Source: Rhodococcus oryzae (lineage in GTDB: Bacteria > Actinomycetota > Actinomycetes > Mycobacteriales > Mycobacteriaceae). Taken from it: DNA of 64,000 nucleotides. The stretch's first letter is position 1, and every line of letters begins with the position of its first letter. Position numbers and translations under genes: made by a program. The notes under the pieces were generated by a model. The model made no database searches, was not told the DNA's origin, and was given only the letters and a program-made list of their open reading frames with translations. Shown here piece by piece: positions 46,060 through 57,336 of the stretch. Location: positions 62,001-126,000 of the forward strand of contig NZ_SUMD01000002.1 in the NCBI RefSeq assembly GCF_005049235.1. Direction: 5' to 3'.

Positions 46060-46510
46060 CCCCGAGCTCGCATGGTCCACACCCACCGGTGCGCTGATCG
46101 CAACCGGTGTCGGCGGGGTGGCCATGCTCCTCGCCGCCGCGGCGGTGGCCTCGGATCCGGCGGGACGGGTGCTGATCGGACTCGGCGCGCTCGGGCTGCT
46201 GGTGATCACCGCGCTTGGGCTGCGCCAGCGGCCCCGGCTCGCCGTGCTCGACGGCGCGAGGGGGATCGCGGTGCAGCGGCTGACCGGACGCCACGAGTAC
46301 CAGGCGTCGGAGCTGAGCCGGGTCCGGATCGTGCGCTATCCGCGGCTGGGCCGTCGGGTGCCGATGCTGGAGATCGACGTGCGCCCGCCCGGGGTCGACG
46401 ACGACAAGCTGATGATCTTCGGTCGCTGGGACCTCGGTACCGATCCCACCGATGTCTTCGAGGCGCTCGCCGGCCGCGGGCTGGTGCCGCCGGAGCGGCC
46501 GCGCCCGTAG
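46052..46510 (+). CDS. PH-domain membrane protein (Rv0010c type)
   Basis: About 152 residues from GTG 46052; in-frame alternatives are GTG 46031 and ATG 45995. Two N-terminal membrane helices ('GVGGVAMLLAAAAVASD' and 'VLIGLGALGLLVITALGL') lead into a bacterial PH-like domain ('RPRLAVLDGARGIAVQRLTG', 'IFGRWDLGTDPTDVFEALA'). Its place between crgA and ppiA matches Rv0010c. Role unknown, probably envelope or division related. The later start is preferred because the family begins near 'AWSTPTGAL' and the upstream bases form a repeat cluster. Confidence 0.8.
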   Translation: MHNPELAWSTPTGALIATGVGGVAMLLAAAAVASDPAGRVLIGLGALGLLVITALGLRQRPRLAVLDGARGIAVQRLTGRHEYQASELSRVRIVRYPRLGRRVPMLEIDVRPPGVDDDKLMIFGRWDLGTDPTDVFEALAGRGLVPPERPRP

Positions 46511-46522
46511 CCGGCGAGGCGA

Positions 46523-47443
46523 CTACATCCCGAGTTCGGACCGCAGCTGCGCCATCCGCAGCGCGATGACTCCGACCGAGACGACGGTGACGGCGGCGAG
46601 GCCGCCCCAGCCGAGCGTGCGCGCCTTCTGGCGCTCCGCGGGGGTACCGAGGCTGCCGGGGGCGAACATCAGCGCCGCGGTGGCGGCAGCGCCCGCGACG
46701 AGCCCGCCGAGGTGCCCCCACAGCGAGATCCCCGGGATCGTCACGCTGATGATCACGTTGAGGGCGATGATGGCCAAGACCGGGCCGGGGCTGCGCTTGA
46801 GCCGCAGCAGGATCACCGCCTGCGCACCCATCAGTCCGAAGACCGCACCCGAGGCGCCCGCGGTGACGGCATTCACCTGGAAGGCCATCACGGCGGCCGA
46901 GCCACCGAGGATCGAGACGAGGTACACCGCGACGTAGCGGGAGCGCCCGAGGATGATCTCGGTGTCGCGGCCGATCACCCAGAGCGCGAACATGTTGACC
47001 AGCAGGTGGACCGCACCGAAGTGCAGGAAGCCGCTGCCGACGACGCGAACCAGGTCGCCGTCGGCAACCGCGGGCGGCCACAGCGCCCAGCTGGTGAACA
47101 GCGGCGAGCCGAGGTGATTGTTCGCCACGTTGCCGGACTGGAGCACCGTGATCGCGTAGATCAGGACGTTGAGCCCGATCAGGACATAGGTGACGATCGG
47201 GGTGGGCAGGCCGGTCCGGAGCGGAGCACCGGCGACGGTGCGGGCCGAACGGGCGGTCTTGGCGTCGGCGGCGATGCAGTCGACGCAGTGCTGGCCGACG
47301 GCGGCCGGTCGCAGGCACTCGACGCACGCGGGACGGCCGCAGCGGGTGCAGGAGAGCGCGGTGGGCCGGTCCGGGTGCCGGACGCACCGCGGTTGGGGCG
47401 GCGTGCCGTCACCGGCCACGCCACCCCAACCGGGGTTGGTCAT
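46523..47443 (-). CDS. Rhomboid-family intramembrane serine protease
   Basis: A 306-residue protein. An N-terminal zinc-ribbon/B-box-like region has eight Cys/His ('CVRHPDRPTALSCTRCGRPA', 'CVECL', 'HCVDCI'). The rhomboid core has six helices with the catalytic Ser in 'GASGAVFGLMG' and the catalytic His in 'WGHLGGLVAG', plus 'HFGAVHLLVNMFAL'. It cuts membrane proteins within the bilayer; substrates unknown. It lies 13 bases after ppiA on the same strand. Confidence 0.92.
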   Translation of the reverse strand: MTNPGWGGVAGDGTPPQPRCVRHPDRPTALSCTRCGRPACVECLRPAAVGQHCVDCIAADAKTARSARTVAGAPLRTGLPTPIVTYVLIGLNVLIYAITVLQSGNVANNHLGSPLFTSWALWPPAVADGDLVRVVGSGFLHFGAVHLLVNMFALWVIGRDTEIILGRSRYVAVYLVSILGGSAAVMAFQVNAVTAGASGAVFGLMGAQAVILLRLKRSPGPVLAIIALNVIISVTIPGISLWGHLGGLVAGAAATAALMFAPGSLGTPAERQKARTLGWGGLAAVTVVSVGVIALRMAQLRSELGM

Positions 47444-47456
47444 CTCGCGGTACCGA

Positions 47457-47984
47457 TCAGGAGATGGTGATGCTGTTGATGACGACCGCCTCCAGCGGGC
47501 GGTCCGTGCGGTCGACCGAGGTTCCGGAGATGGCGTCGACGACCTTCTTCGACTCCGCGTCCACGACCTCACCGAAGATGGTGTGCTTGCGGTTGAGGTG
47601 CGGGGTCTTGCCGGTGGTGATGAAGAACTGCGAGCCGTTGGTGCCCGGGCCGGCGTTCGCCATGGCCAGCAGGTACGGCTTGTCGAACTGCAGCTCCGGG
47701 TGGAACTCGTCGCCGAACTGGTAGCCCGGGCCGCCACGGCCGGTGCCGGTCGGGTCGCCGCCCTGGATCATGAAGCCGTCGATGACGCGGTGGAAGACGG
47801 CGCCGTCGTAGAACGGTCCGGTCTTGCCGCCCGAGGCGTTCTCGGTGCTGTAGTCCTGGGTGCCGTCGGCGAGGCCGACGAAGTTCGCGACGGTCTTCGG
47901 CGCGTGGTTGCCGAACAGGACGATCTTGATGTCGCCGCGGTTGGTGTGCAGCGTTGCGGTTGCGGTCTGATTCGGTGAGGTCAC
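47457..47984 (-). CDS. ppiA: Peptidyl-prolyl cis-trans isomerase (cyclophilin)
   Basis: A 175-residue cytoplasmic cyclophilin, ending 'AVVINSITIS'. Signatures: 'FYDGAVFHRVIDGFMIQGGD', 'GPGTNGSQFFITTG' and 'HTIFGEVVD', including the catalytic Arg of 'FHRV'. GTG 47984 ('VTSPNQTATATLHTNRGD') fits the start of mycobacterial PpiA; ATG 48017 is an alternative. It speeds proline isomerisation in protein folding. Equivalent to Rv0009; divergent from the cwsA-like gene. Confidence 0.95.
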   Translation of the reverse strand: MTSPNQTATATLHTNRGDIKIVLFGNHAPKTVANFVGLADGTQDYSTENASGGKTGPFYDGAVFHRVIDGFMIQGGDPTGTGRGGPGYQFGDEFHPELQFDKPYLLAMANAGPGTNGSQFFITTGKTPHLNRKHTIFGEVVDAESKKVVDAISGTSVDRTDRPLEAVVINSITIS

Positions 47985-48033
47985 TCCACCATGGTGCCAT
48001 TCCGCCGTACGGAACATGTGCGACAGTGGACAG

Positions 48034-48522
48034 ATGACTCGCGCGACGAAGTCCACCCCGGTTTCTGTCCCCGCCCCGGCAGAGCAGGCGCCCACCCTCG
48101 AGGTCGTACCCCCCGCCCCCGAATCCACCACGCTCAGTAGCGCATTGAGGCTCGCGCAGCTCGCGGCGCTCGGCTTCGCCAGGGGCACGGGAGGTGTCGC
48201 GAAGGGCACCGGAGTGGTGGCCAAGGGCACCGGGGCGTTGAGCCTCTACCTCGGCCGTCAGGGCTACACCCTGGCCAGGAAAGCACTGTCGTCCCGGCCG
48301 AAGGCCGTCCCCGCCCTTGCGCTTGTGGACGAGCAGGCCGTCGCGGCCGTTGCCGCCGAGCAGGTCAAGGGTCGCGGTCGCAGGCGCGGCAGGCGGGCGC
48401 TGCTCGTCGTCGGTCTCGGTGCCGCCGCGGCGGCGGGCGCCGTCTACCTCAAGCAGCGTCGGCGCGAGGTGCCGCCGGTCGCGCCCGCACCGCCGAGCCT
48501 GCGGGACGTCGAGAACTCCTGA
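48034..48522 (+). CDS. cwsA: CwsA-like cell-wall synthesis protein
   Basis: About 162 residues (ATG 48016 is an alternative start). A Pro-rich N-terminus and an amphipathic region with GTG(V/A)VAKGTG repeats precede a basic stretch and a C-terminal helix ('RRALLVVGLGAAAAAGAVYL'), ending in a Pro-rich tail. This layout and its position next to ppiA match CwsA (Rv0008c), which works with CrgA at the poles and septum. Sequence similarity is weak, so the name rests largely on context. Its 3' end overlaps the protease gene on the other strand by 74 bases. Confidence 0.6.
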   Translation: MTRATKSTPVSVPAPAEQAPTLEVVPPAPESTTLSSALRLAQLAALGFARGTGGVAKGTGVVAKGTGALSLYLGRQGYTLARKALSSRPKAVPALALVDEQAVAAVAAEQVKGRGRRRGRRALLVVGLGAAAAAGAVYLKQRRREVPPVAPAPPSLRDVENS

Positions 48523-49258
48523 TCCACGCTGTCGCCGCGGCACAGCCCGCCGCGGCGACGGCCATCGACGACCACAGCAGGGGCGCACGACCGCCGGCGT
48601 CGCCGAACGCCAGCAGGCCGAGATTGACGGCCGCGTGGAACAGCGTGGCGATCAACAGGCTGCCCCTGCGCCCGGTGCCGAGGAGCACCGCCAGCAGGAC
48701 GGACATCGCGATCGTCGCGGACAGGAAGGCCGCCGCGTACGTGGCGCCCGCCGCGAACACCTGGACGTGCCACACCCCCCAGACGATTCCCACGAGCACG
48801 CCGGTGACCAACACGGAATACCTGGTGCGCAGGTAGGGCTGCAGGAACCCCCGCCAGCCGAGTTCCTCCCCACACGCCCCGACGCACTGCGCGAGGACCA
48901 GCAGGCCGAGCGGGGCCGCGCCGGCGCGGACGGCGGAGAAATCGGGGCCTGCGCCGAGCGACACGAGCACCACCGCCGGCAGCGCCAGGATGATCAGCAC
49001 CGAGCCGATCGCGCCAGCAAGGGCGGCCGGATCTGGCCGCCACAGGCCGACCTGCAGCGGCGGCCGCCACCTGCCCCGCCACACCAGCAAGACCGCCGCC
49101 ACCGCGATCGCGGGTGCGAACTGCACCAGTTCGAGCAGGTCCGGGTCTGGGCCGGTCGCCGCCTGGAGAGCCACGAGCACGCCGCCCGCGAGGAGCACCA
49201 CCAGCACGTACACCGCGGATGGCGCCCACCAGCGGGGCGGGGCTGCGCCGGTTGTCAT
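48449..49258 (-). CDS. CPBP-family (CAAX/Abi) intramembrane metalloprotease
   Basis: About 269 residues with seven or eight membrane helices. The family motif EExxxR is in 'GACGEELGWRGFLQPYLR'; further His residues are in 'GIVWGVWHVQVFA' and 'LIATLFHAAVNLGLL'. Such proteins are membrane metalloproteases or relatives involved in bacteriocin self-immunity; role here unknown. The start is taken at ATG 49258 ('MTTGAAPPRWWAP'), with 49291 possible. Ends inside the convergent cwsA-like gene. Confidence 0.85.
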   Translation of the reverse strand: MTTGAAPPRWWAPSAVYVLVVLLAGGVLVALQAATGPDPDLLELVQFAPAIAVAAVLLVWRGRWRPPLQVGLWRPDPAALAGAIGSVLIILALPAVVLVSLGAGPDFSAVRAGAAPLGLLVLAQCVGACGEELGWRGFLQPYLRTRYSVLVTGVLVGIVWGVWHVQVFAAGATYAAAFLSATIAMSVLLAVLLGTGRRGSLLIATLFHAAVNLGLLAFGDAGGRAPLLWSSMAVAAAGCAAATAWIRSSRRPAGSAVRARPAAPRADAA

Positions 49259-49339
49259 GCCACGAGCATCGCGGAGCGGCGACGGCCGCACATCACCCCA
49301 CGGTATCGGTGGCCCCTGCTACCGGAGGGCCAGAAGGCG

Positions 49340-50638
49340 TCAGGACGAACAGGTGCTCGGCGCCGGTCGATCGTGGAACCGGTCGACCATGTAGGTCAGT
49401 GCCTCGGGCAGGCCGAGGACCAGCGGCGCAGCGTGGTTTATCACGGAGCCCGGCAGGACGCTCGGGAGCGGGTTCTCGGTGAACTGCACCGTCGCACCGC
49501 GACCGCACCAGGCCCCGGCCAGCTGTTCGGCCTGACCGAAGGGCACCACGTCGTCGTGGTTGCCGGACTGGATCAGCACCGGTCCCGACGGCGTCCGCGT
49601 ACCGATCCGCTGTCGCTCCAGCAGTTCCTTCGCCAGCGGCAGCCGGTCGAGCACCACGGAGAGCGATTCGCCGCTGCGGGTGTACTCGCCGGTCTTCTGG
49701 AAGGCGAAGCGCGCACCTGTCTCGACGACGCAGTAGTTCCGCGTCTCCGCCAGCATCGCCTTGCCCTTGTCGTTGAGCTCCGCCTCGATGAGCGGCCGGG
49801 ATTCCGGGTAGGCCTGGGACAGGCCGTTGATCGCGTAGCCGATCGCGCCGGTGAGGAAGGAACCGTCGATCTGCGCCAGGGTCGCGGCGAGGTCCGCGGG
49901 CGGCGCCCCGGCGTAGGTGCCCTTCACCTGCAGTTCCGGCGCGTAGTCGGCGGCGAGCTCGGCCGCGGCCGCCGCTGCGCCGCCACCCTGCGAGTATCCC
50001 CAGAATCCGACCGGGCCCGCCGGGGTGATCGAGGTGTCGGGCAGGTTCCTGGCGGCCCTGGCCGCGTCCAGCACCGCGTGCGCCTCGGCCGCGCGGTTGA
50101 CGTAGGTGTGCATGCCCGGCGTGCCCAGGCCGTCGTAGTCGGTGACGACGACGGCGATGCCCTGCAGCAACAGTGCGTTGATGCCGAGCACCTCGTACTC
50201 GGTCATCAACCCGATCGGCGCCTCGTAGGTCAGGAGCTGGTTCAGCAGCTTGGAGGGGGCGCACTGGTCCCCCTGGCCATGGGTGCCGACCGCGAGGCTG
50301 ACCAGGGGCCGGGGGCCGGGACCCTCCCACGGCCGCTGCGGGTCGAGGTAGGTGCCGGTGACCGCGTTGGCCGCGCCGTTCGCGTCCGTGCTGCGGTACA
50401 TGAGGCGCCGTCCGTCGGCGGGGAACGCTCCGTCGGTTCCCGGCACCCGGAGCGCGAGTTCGGACGGCTCGCTGCGGATCAGGTCGCCGGGTGCGCTCGC
50501 AGTCAGGTCGGCAGGCGGCGTGTAGAAGTCCGCGGGCGCCGCCGCCGCGGTGGGCGCCGCGATCGCGGCTACGACCACCGACAGGGCCGCCGCCACGACC
50601 GCACCCCGCCACCCGATTGCGCGCACACTCTTGTCCAC
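49340..50638 (-). CDS. Secreted lipase, LIP family
   Basis: A 432-residue exported alpha/beta hydrolase of the secretory lipase (LIP) family. A signal peptide ('GAVVAAALSVVVAAIAAPTA' then AAA) precedes the mature 'APADFYTPPADL'. The nucleophile elbow is 'GFWGYSQGGGAAAA', 'GNHDDVVPFGQAEQL' carries the acid, and 'GSVINHAAPLVLGLPEAL' the His. 'VVTDYDGLGTPGMHTYVNR' is typical of the family. GTG 50638 is selected because GGCGGAG lies upstream; an ATG at 50698 would lengthen the signal region. The region 50639-50884 is a promoter interval with no gene seen. Confidence 0.9.
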   Translation of the reverse strand: MDKSVRAIGWRGAVVAAALSVVVAAIAAPTAAAAPADFYTPPADLTASAPGDLIRSEPSELALRVPGTDGAFPADGRRLMYRSTDANGAANAVTGTYLDPQRPWEGPGPRPLVSLAVGTHGQGDQCAPSKLLNQLLTYEAPIGLMTEYEVLGINALLLQGIAVVVTDYDGLGTPGMHTYVNRAAEAHAVLDAARAARNLPDTSITPAGPVGFWGYSQGGGAAAAAAELAADYAPELQVKGTYAGAPPADLAATLAQIDGSFLTGAIGYAINGLSQAYPESRPLIEAELNDKGKAMLAETRNYCVVETGARFAFQKTGEYTRSGESLSVVLDRLPLAKELLERQRIGTRTPSGPVLIQSGNHDDVVPFGQAEQLAGAWCGRGATVQFTENPLPSVLPGSVINHAAPLVLGLPEALTYMVDRFHDRPAPSTCSS

Positions 50639-50884
50639 CGTCGACTCCGCCCCGTGTTCGTTGACTCCGAACACGAAGCCGAACGCACGGTAACACATAC
50701 TTTTCGCGCGACGGTCTGGCCGATTCGGGCTCTCGGACATCCGACCGCGCGGTACCGAAACCAATTGCTGCACAGGTTTGTTCACAATTGCACAGGCACC
50801 GTCTACGCCGTCGGAGTGTGCAGCTACCGTCCGCCCCTCTCGACGTTTACCCCGATAGCTGCACACTCGGCGATGCACACAGCG

Positions 50885-50919
50885 CACAGCCCGCGACCAG
50901 GAGCTGATCGCGGGCTGTG
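50885..50919. terminator. Perfect hairpin after the small secreted protein gene
   Basis: CACAGCCCGCGA (50885-50896) pairs with TCGCGGGCTGTG (50908-50919), 12 bases without mismatch, 31 bases past the stop at 50951. Confidence 0.7.
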
Positions 50920-50950
50920 TGTTTGCCGTGTGTTGCTGCGCGGGCGCGGA

Positions 50951-51607
50951 TCAGGGCGCCGCGGGTGCCGGCATCCCCGGCAGGGTCGGAAGCGGCCCGA
51001 CGAAGTTGAAGAACGCCGCCCGCAGCGGTTCCCCGCCGACCATGTCCAGCCCGATCACGCCGCCGATCAGCGAGCCGATGATCGATCCGGGGAAACAACC
51101 GGCGAGCACGCCCACCACGCAGCCCACGAGGAGCCCGATGATCCCGCCGACGGTCTGCCCGACGATCCCGCCCATCTGGGCCTTCTGGATCTCCCCCATC
51201 AGGCGCTGTTGGTCCGCGGGGTTGTCCCAGGCGACCGGTTGGACGATCGGCGGAAGCAGCATCGGCGTCAGAGTCAGGGTCCGGCCGCCGTCACCGATCA
51301 CGGGCGCTATCGAGTGCGTCTCACCGTTGACCCGGTATGCGAGGGGAATCGTGCCGATGGACGATCCGTCGTCCCGGAGCACGCTGACCCCGGTCCCGTC
51401 GCCGGAGACCCGGAACACGCCCGCGTCGAGCAACGTGACAACCGAGTTCCCGCCCGGCGTGAGTCCCGTGCTGTAACCGACGCCCTGATCCCTGCCTTGC
51501 ATGTGGGCACCGACCAGCGCGGCTGGGTCGGCGTGCGCGGTGACCGCCCCGGCGCCCATCGCGGCCGTCACGAACAGTGCAGTGGCGACAATCTTCCTGA
51601 GTTTCAT
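50951..51607 (-). CDS. Small exported protein with Gly-rich hydrophobic C-terminus
   Basis: A 218-residue protein with a signal peptide ('MKLRKIVATALFVTAAMGAG', cleavage near 'AHADPA'). A beta-rich domain follows ('GLTPGGNSVVTLLDAGVFRV', 'VSVLRDDGSSIGTIPLAYRV'), then a Gly/Ile/Val-rich stretch ('GGIVGQTVGGIIGLLVGCVV') that could sit in a membrane. Proteins of this build are common in mycolic-acid bacteria and have no known function. Bounded by the hairpin at 50885. Confidence 0.8.
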   Translation of the reverse strand: MKLRKIVATALFVTAAMGAGAVTAHADPAALVGAHMQGRDQGVGYSTGLTPGGNSVVTLLDAGVFRVSGDGTGVSVLRDDGSSIGTIPLAYRVNGETHSIAPVIGDGGRTLTLTPMLLPPIVQPVAWDNPADQQRLMGEIQKAQMGGIVGQTVGGIIGLLVGCVVGVLAGCFPGSIIGSLIGGVIGLDMVGGEPLRAAFFNFVGPLPTLPGMPAPAAP

Positions 51608-51734
51608 GTCGACTCCCGGGTTCGGTTGCGATTTCCCCCAGCCGAACAGTAGTCGAGCTCATGTGATCTCAAACACAATTCGATGAACTTGCCCCGGCAT
51701 GCGATCCGCTTGTGACCTTTGCCCGCACAGCGAA

Positions 51735-51770
51735 AAACACCCCCCACCGGAGAGTGAGGGGTGTTGATGT
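51735..51770 (-). terminator. Terminator of the tRNA-Ile / DLW-39 / tRNA-Ala unit
   Basis: On the minus strand ACACCCC pairs with GGGGTGT around a ~14-base loop and is followed by TTTTTCG, a classic Rho-independent terminator about 30-60 bases past tRNA-Ala. Confidence 0.75.
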
Positions 51771-51798
51771 GACGCTGTATCCGATTGTGTTCCTGCTG

Positions 51799-51871
51799 TG
51801 GAGCCTAGGAGATTCGAACTCCTGACATCTGCCTTGCAAAGGCAGCGCTCTACCAACTGAGCTAAGGCCCC
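51799..51871 (-). tRNA. alaT: tRNA-Ala (anticodon TGC)
   Basis: Cloverleaf with acceptor GGGGCCT/AGGCTCC, D-arm AGCTCAGTTGGTAGAGC, anticodon loop TTTGCAA (TGC), T-arm AGGAGTTCGAATCTCCT. No CCA encoded. Symbol is conventional only. Confidence 0.96.
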
Positions 51872-51878
51872 GTCCGCG

Positions 51879-51989
51879 CTAGCGGCTGGTGACCTCGTGC
51901 CATACATCCTGGCTGCGGCGCTGCGACCGCAGCTTCGTCAGCCCGAAGAGAACGGTCACAACGGCTGCCGCGAGAAGCAGTACCTTCAT
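51879..51989 (-). CDS. DLW-39 family small membrane protein
   Basis: A 36-residue protein, MKVLLLAAAVVTVLFGLTKL followed by a basic stretch and 'DVWHEVTSR'. One membrane helix plus the (D)xW-HEVT end match the DLW-39 family, found between tRNA-Ile and tRNA-Ala in mycobacteria and relatives; here the Asp-Leu-Trp is Asp-Val-Trp. GAAGGG seven bases upstream of the ATG supports translation. Function unknown. Confidence 0.8.
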   Translation of the reverse strand: MKVLLLAAAVVTVLFGLTKLRSQRRSQDVWHEVTSR

Positions 51990-52016
51990 GCTCGAACCCT
52001 TCGTCGGCACGGGGAG

Positions 52017-52090
52017 TGGGCCTAGGAGGACTTGAACCTCCGACCTCTTCCTTATCAGGGAAGCGCTCTAACCGCCTGAGCTATAGGCCC
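52017..52090 (-). tRNA. ileT: tRNA-Ile (anticodon GAT)
   Basis: Cloverleaf with acceptor GGGCCTA/TAGGCCC, D-arm AGCTCAGGCGGTTAGAGC, anticodon loop CTGATAA (GAT), T-arm GGAGGTTCAAGTCCTCC. No CCA encoded. Symbol is conventional only. Confidence 0.96.
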
Positions 52091-52202
52091 TTAACCTCGG
52101 TCCGGGGGACGCATCGAACTTGTCTCCCTGAACCGAGGCATGAGATTACCCCACCGACCGGCCGCGACCAAAACCGGCCCGGCGGGGAACCGAAACCCCT
52201 GG

Positions 52203-53590
52203 TCAGTCGCGGTCGGCGAGGGTCACTTCGACCCCACCGACAAGGTCCGTGCAGAGGTTGTAGATGAACGATCCGATGGTCGCGAGGGCGGTGAAGAGCA
52301 CCACGTTGATGGCACCGATCAGCGCGGCGTAGCCGAACACCTGTCCCGCGCTGACAAGGCCCTCGTCGCCCGTCTCCGACACGATGTCGGTGAAGGCGTT
52401 GTTCAGGCGATCCCAGACACCCATGCCGTCGAGCACGACGTACAGGAATCCGACGGCGAACATCCACACGAAGAACAGCGCCACCGAGATCACCAGGGAC
52501 ACCTTGAGTGTCGACCAGGGATCGACCTTGCGCACCTGGATGGTCGCGCGCAACGGGTCGCCCGCGACCGCATCGATCGGCACCGCCACGAGCGCGGGCT
52601 GCGCACCCGTCTTGGGGCCCGCGCCTGCTGCCGCCGCGGGGGCGTCGCCTGGCAGCGGATGCTTGACCGCGGACAGGTCCGGCAGGTCCTTCGCCAGATC
52701 GGAGCGGTCGATGTGCCGGGTGGGGCCGTCGATCACCGCCGACTTGGCCTTGGCGGCCTCCTTGCGGGCCGTCTTCACCGCGTCGTCCCCCGACGGGGCT
52801 CCCGCCGCGGGCTTACCGGCTGCAGGAGCACCGGGACGGGCGCCCTGGCCGCTCGGGGTCGAGACCGGACGCGTGGCGGGTGCGCCTGCCGAAGCGCCCG
52901 GACGCGTTGCCGGACCACCTGCGGGCGTCGCGGGCCGAGCACCCGGACCGCTCGTGGGCGATGCCGGGCGTGTACCCGGCGCACCCGCGGGGGCACCCGG
53001 ACGCGTCGCGGCACCACCGGCGGGCGACGCCGGACGGGTGCCAGGCGCGCCGGCCGGGGCACCCGGCCGAGTGCCTGCACCGTTGGCCTGGCCGCCGTTC
53101 TGCTGGGGACGCTGGCCCGGGGCCTGAGTCGGAGCCTGGGTCGGCCGACCACCCTGCGGCGCGGCCGGGGCGGCACCGCCCTGCGGCGGAGCACCTGCGG
53201 GCCGCGATCCCTGCGCGGGCGTCCCCGGTGTCGTGCCGGACGGCGGAACCTGGGCCGGACGGGACGGCCCGGTCGGCTGCTGCCCCTGCGGCGCCTGCCC
53301 CTGCGGGCGCGGCGGTGTCTGGCCCGTGCCCTGTGCGGGCGGGGCCGGCCGGTCCTGGCCGGGAGCTTTGCCGGGGGCCTGCTGCGCGGGGGCGGCGGGC
53401 TGTCCCGGTGCCGACGCCGCCGGAGCGTCGGGCTTGGCAGGCGCCGGTGCGTCGGGCTTGGCGGGCGCCGGGGTCGACGGCGCCGGTGACGGAGTCCCGT
53501 TCGCCCCCTCCGGCTTACCTGCCTGCGGCTGAGCGCCCGGACCGGCAGGTGGCCCCTGCCGGTCGCTGCTGGGCTGGTTGGGAGTGCTCA

Positions 53591-53591
<1 letters not shown>
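52203..53591 (-). CDS. DUF3566 transmembrane protein (Rv0007 type)
   Basis: A 462-residue protein. The first ~270 residues are disordered, rich in Pro, Ala and Gly, with repeated [15 protein letters not shown]-like units. The C-terminal DUF3566 domain has '[20 protein letters not shown]' and two membrane helices ('[18 protein letters not shown]', '[19 protein letters not shown]'). It follows gyrA with a one-base stop/start overlap and precedes tRNA-Ile, as Rv0007 does. Its role is unknown. Confidence 0.9.
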
Positions 53592-56104
<2,513 letters not shown>

Positions 56105-56380
56105 GAGCTCCTCTTCTACTCGGCTTCGCGTCTCCTCGCGGACTGGCCGCCTCGCAGGATGTCGCGCAACCACCCGAGTCTATAGGTGCAGGTCAGCTAG
56201 ACCCGGCATCACTCGCGGATTGTCGGCAGTTACCACGGTGAACACACCGCGACAGCGCTCGAGTCCGCAGGTCGACCGGTCGATCGCCGGGTCACCCGAA
56301 GTCGGAACCGGCCCCCCGTCGAGGACGGGAGGCCGGGGTCGGCGCCGCGCATCGCGGCACCGAAACAGGAGAGAACAGTG

Positions 56381-56968
56381 TTACCCGACCGGCTGACCAA
56401 GCCGACGCAGGGCGTACTCGGTGATCGCGACCAATCCGCCCTTGGCCGACTCCCGATCGCGGGCGTCGATGGACATGATCGGCACATCGGCCGACACCGC
56501 GAGCGCCTGCCGGATGTCCTCGAGCGGGTACCGCGGTGCATCGTCGAACTCGTTGACCGCCACCAGGAACGGCAGCTTGCGGGCCTCGAAGAAATCGACG
56601 GCGGCGAAGCTCTCGTCGAGCCTGCGGGTGTCGATCAGCACGATCGCGCCGATGGCGCCGCGGATCAGGTCGTCCCACATGAACCAGAACCGGTGCTGTC
56701 CCGGCGTCCCGAACAGGTACAGGACCAGGTCGTCGGCCAGGCTGATGCGGCCGAAGTCCATCGCGACGGTCGTGGTGGCCTTCTGCGGTACCCCGGTGAG
56801 GTTGTCGACGCCGTCGGAGGCGTTCGTCACCAGCGCCTCGGTCCGGAGCGGCACGATCTCGGAGACGGCCCCGACCAGGGTTGTCTTGCCCACGCCGAAT
56901 CCGCCGGCGATCACGATCTTTGTCGAGGTGACCCGATTCTGCTGGGCGCTAGATTTGGCGAAGTCCAC
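56381..56968 (-). CDS. Conservon-type small GTPase (CvnD-like)
   Basis: A 195-residue Ras-like/MglA-related GTPase. P-loop 'GGFGVGKTTL', switch-region Thr in 'TTTVAMDFGRI', 'LFGTPGQHRFWFMW' (G3) and 'AVNEFDDAP' (G4). The start is taken at GTG 56968 with GAAAGGG upstream, overlapping the DUF742 gene by 20 bases. It is the last gene of the four-gene conservon, which behaves like a receptor, adaptor and G-protein module. The interval 56105-56380 before gyrA has no gene. Confidence 0.9.
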   Translation of the reverse strand: MDFAKSSAQQNRVTSTKIVIAGGFGVGKTTLVGAVSEIVPLRTEALVTNASDGVDNLTGVPQKATTTVAMDFGRISLADDLVLYLFGTPGQHRFWFMWDDLIRGAIGAIVLIDTRRLDESFAAVDFFEARKLPFLVAVNEFDDAPRYPLEDIRQALAVSADVPIMSIDARDRESAKGGLVAITEYALRRLGQPVG

Positions 56969-57329
56969 CGAGGACCCTTTCGATGAGTTCCCGACGCTCG
57001 CTGTCGCTCGCGTCTTCTTGCAGAGTGGCCAGGATTCGCAGGTGGCCGGCCTCGACGAGGTCCGCCACCAGCACGCGCGCCACCCCGATGGGGACGCCAA
57101 CCCGGGCGGCGATCTCCGCGAGCGAGGGCGATTGCGCGCACAACACCACGATGGTCGCCTCGATGTCGCCCAGCTCCCAGTTCCGGTTCTCCGGATCGGG
57201 CAAAACCTGGATCAGCGCCTCCAGCGCCAGCTCCACCGCGGGTTTCGTGCGCCCTGATGTGAGGGAGTACGGCCGGACCAGGCTGGGCCCGGTCCCCGTC
57301 TCTGCGTTGTGCTGCTCGTCCATGGCCAC
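56949..57329 (-). CDS. DUF742 protein (CvnC-like)
   Basis: A 126-residue protein of the DUF742 family, with 'SLVRPYSLTSGRTKPAVELA' near the start and a predicted winged-helix-like end ('LAEIAARVGVPIGVARVLVA', then 'DLVEAGHL'). Third member of the conservon; probably an adaptor between the Roadblock protein and the GTPase. It lies seven bases after the Roadblock gene stop and overlaps the GTPase start. Confidence 0.92.
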   Translation of the reverse strand: MAMDEQHNAETGTGPSLVRPYSLTSGRTKPAVELALEALIQVLPDPENRNWELGDIEATIVVLCAQSPSLAEIAARVGVPIGVARVLVADLVEAGHLRILATLQEDASDSERRELIERVLGGLRQI

Positions 57330-57336
57330 CTCGGAA

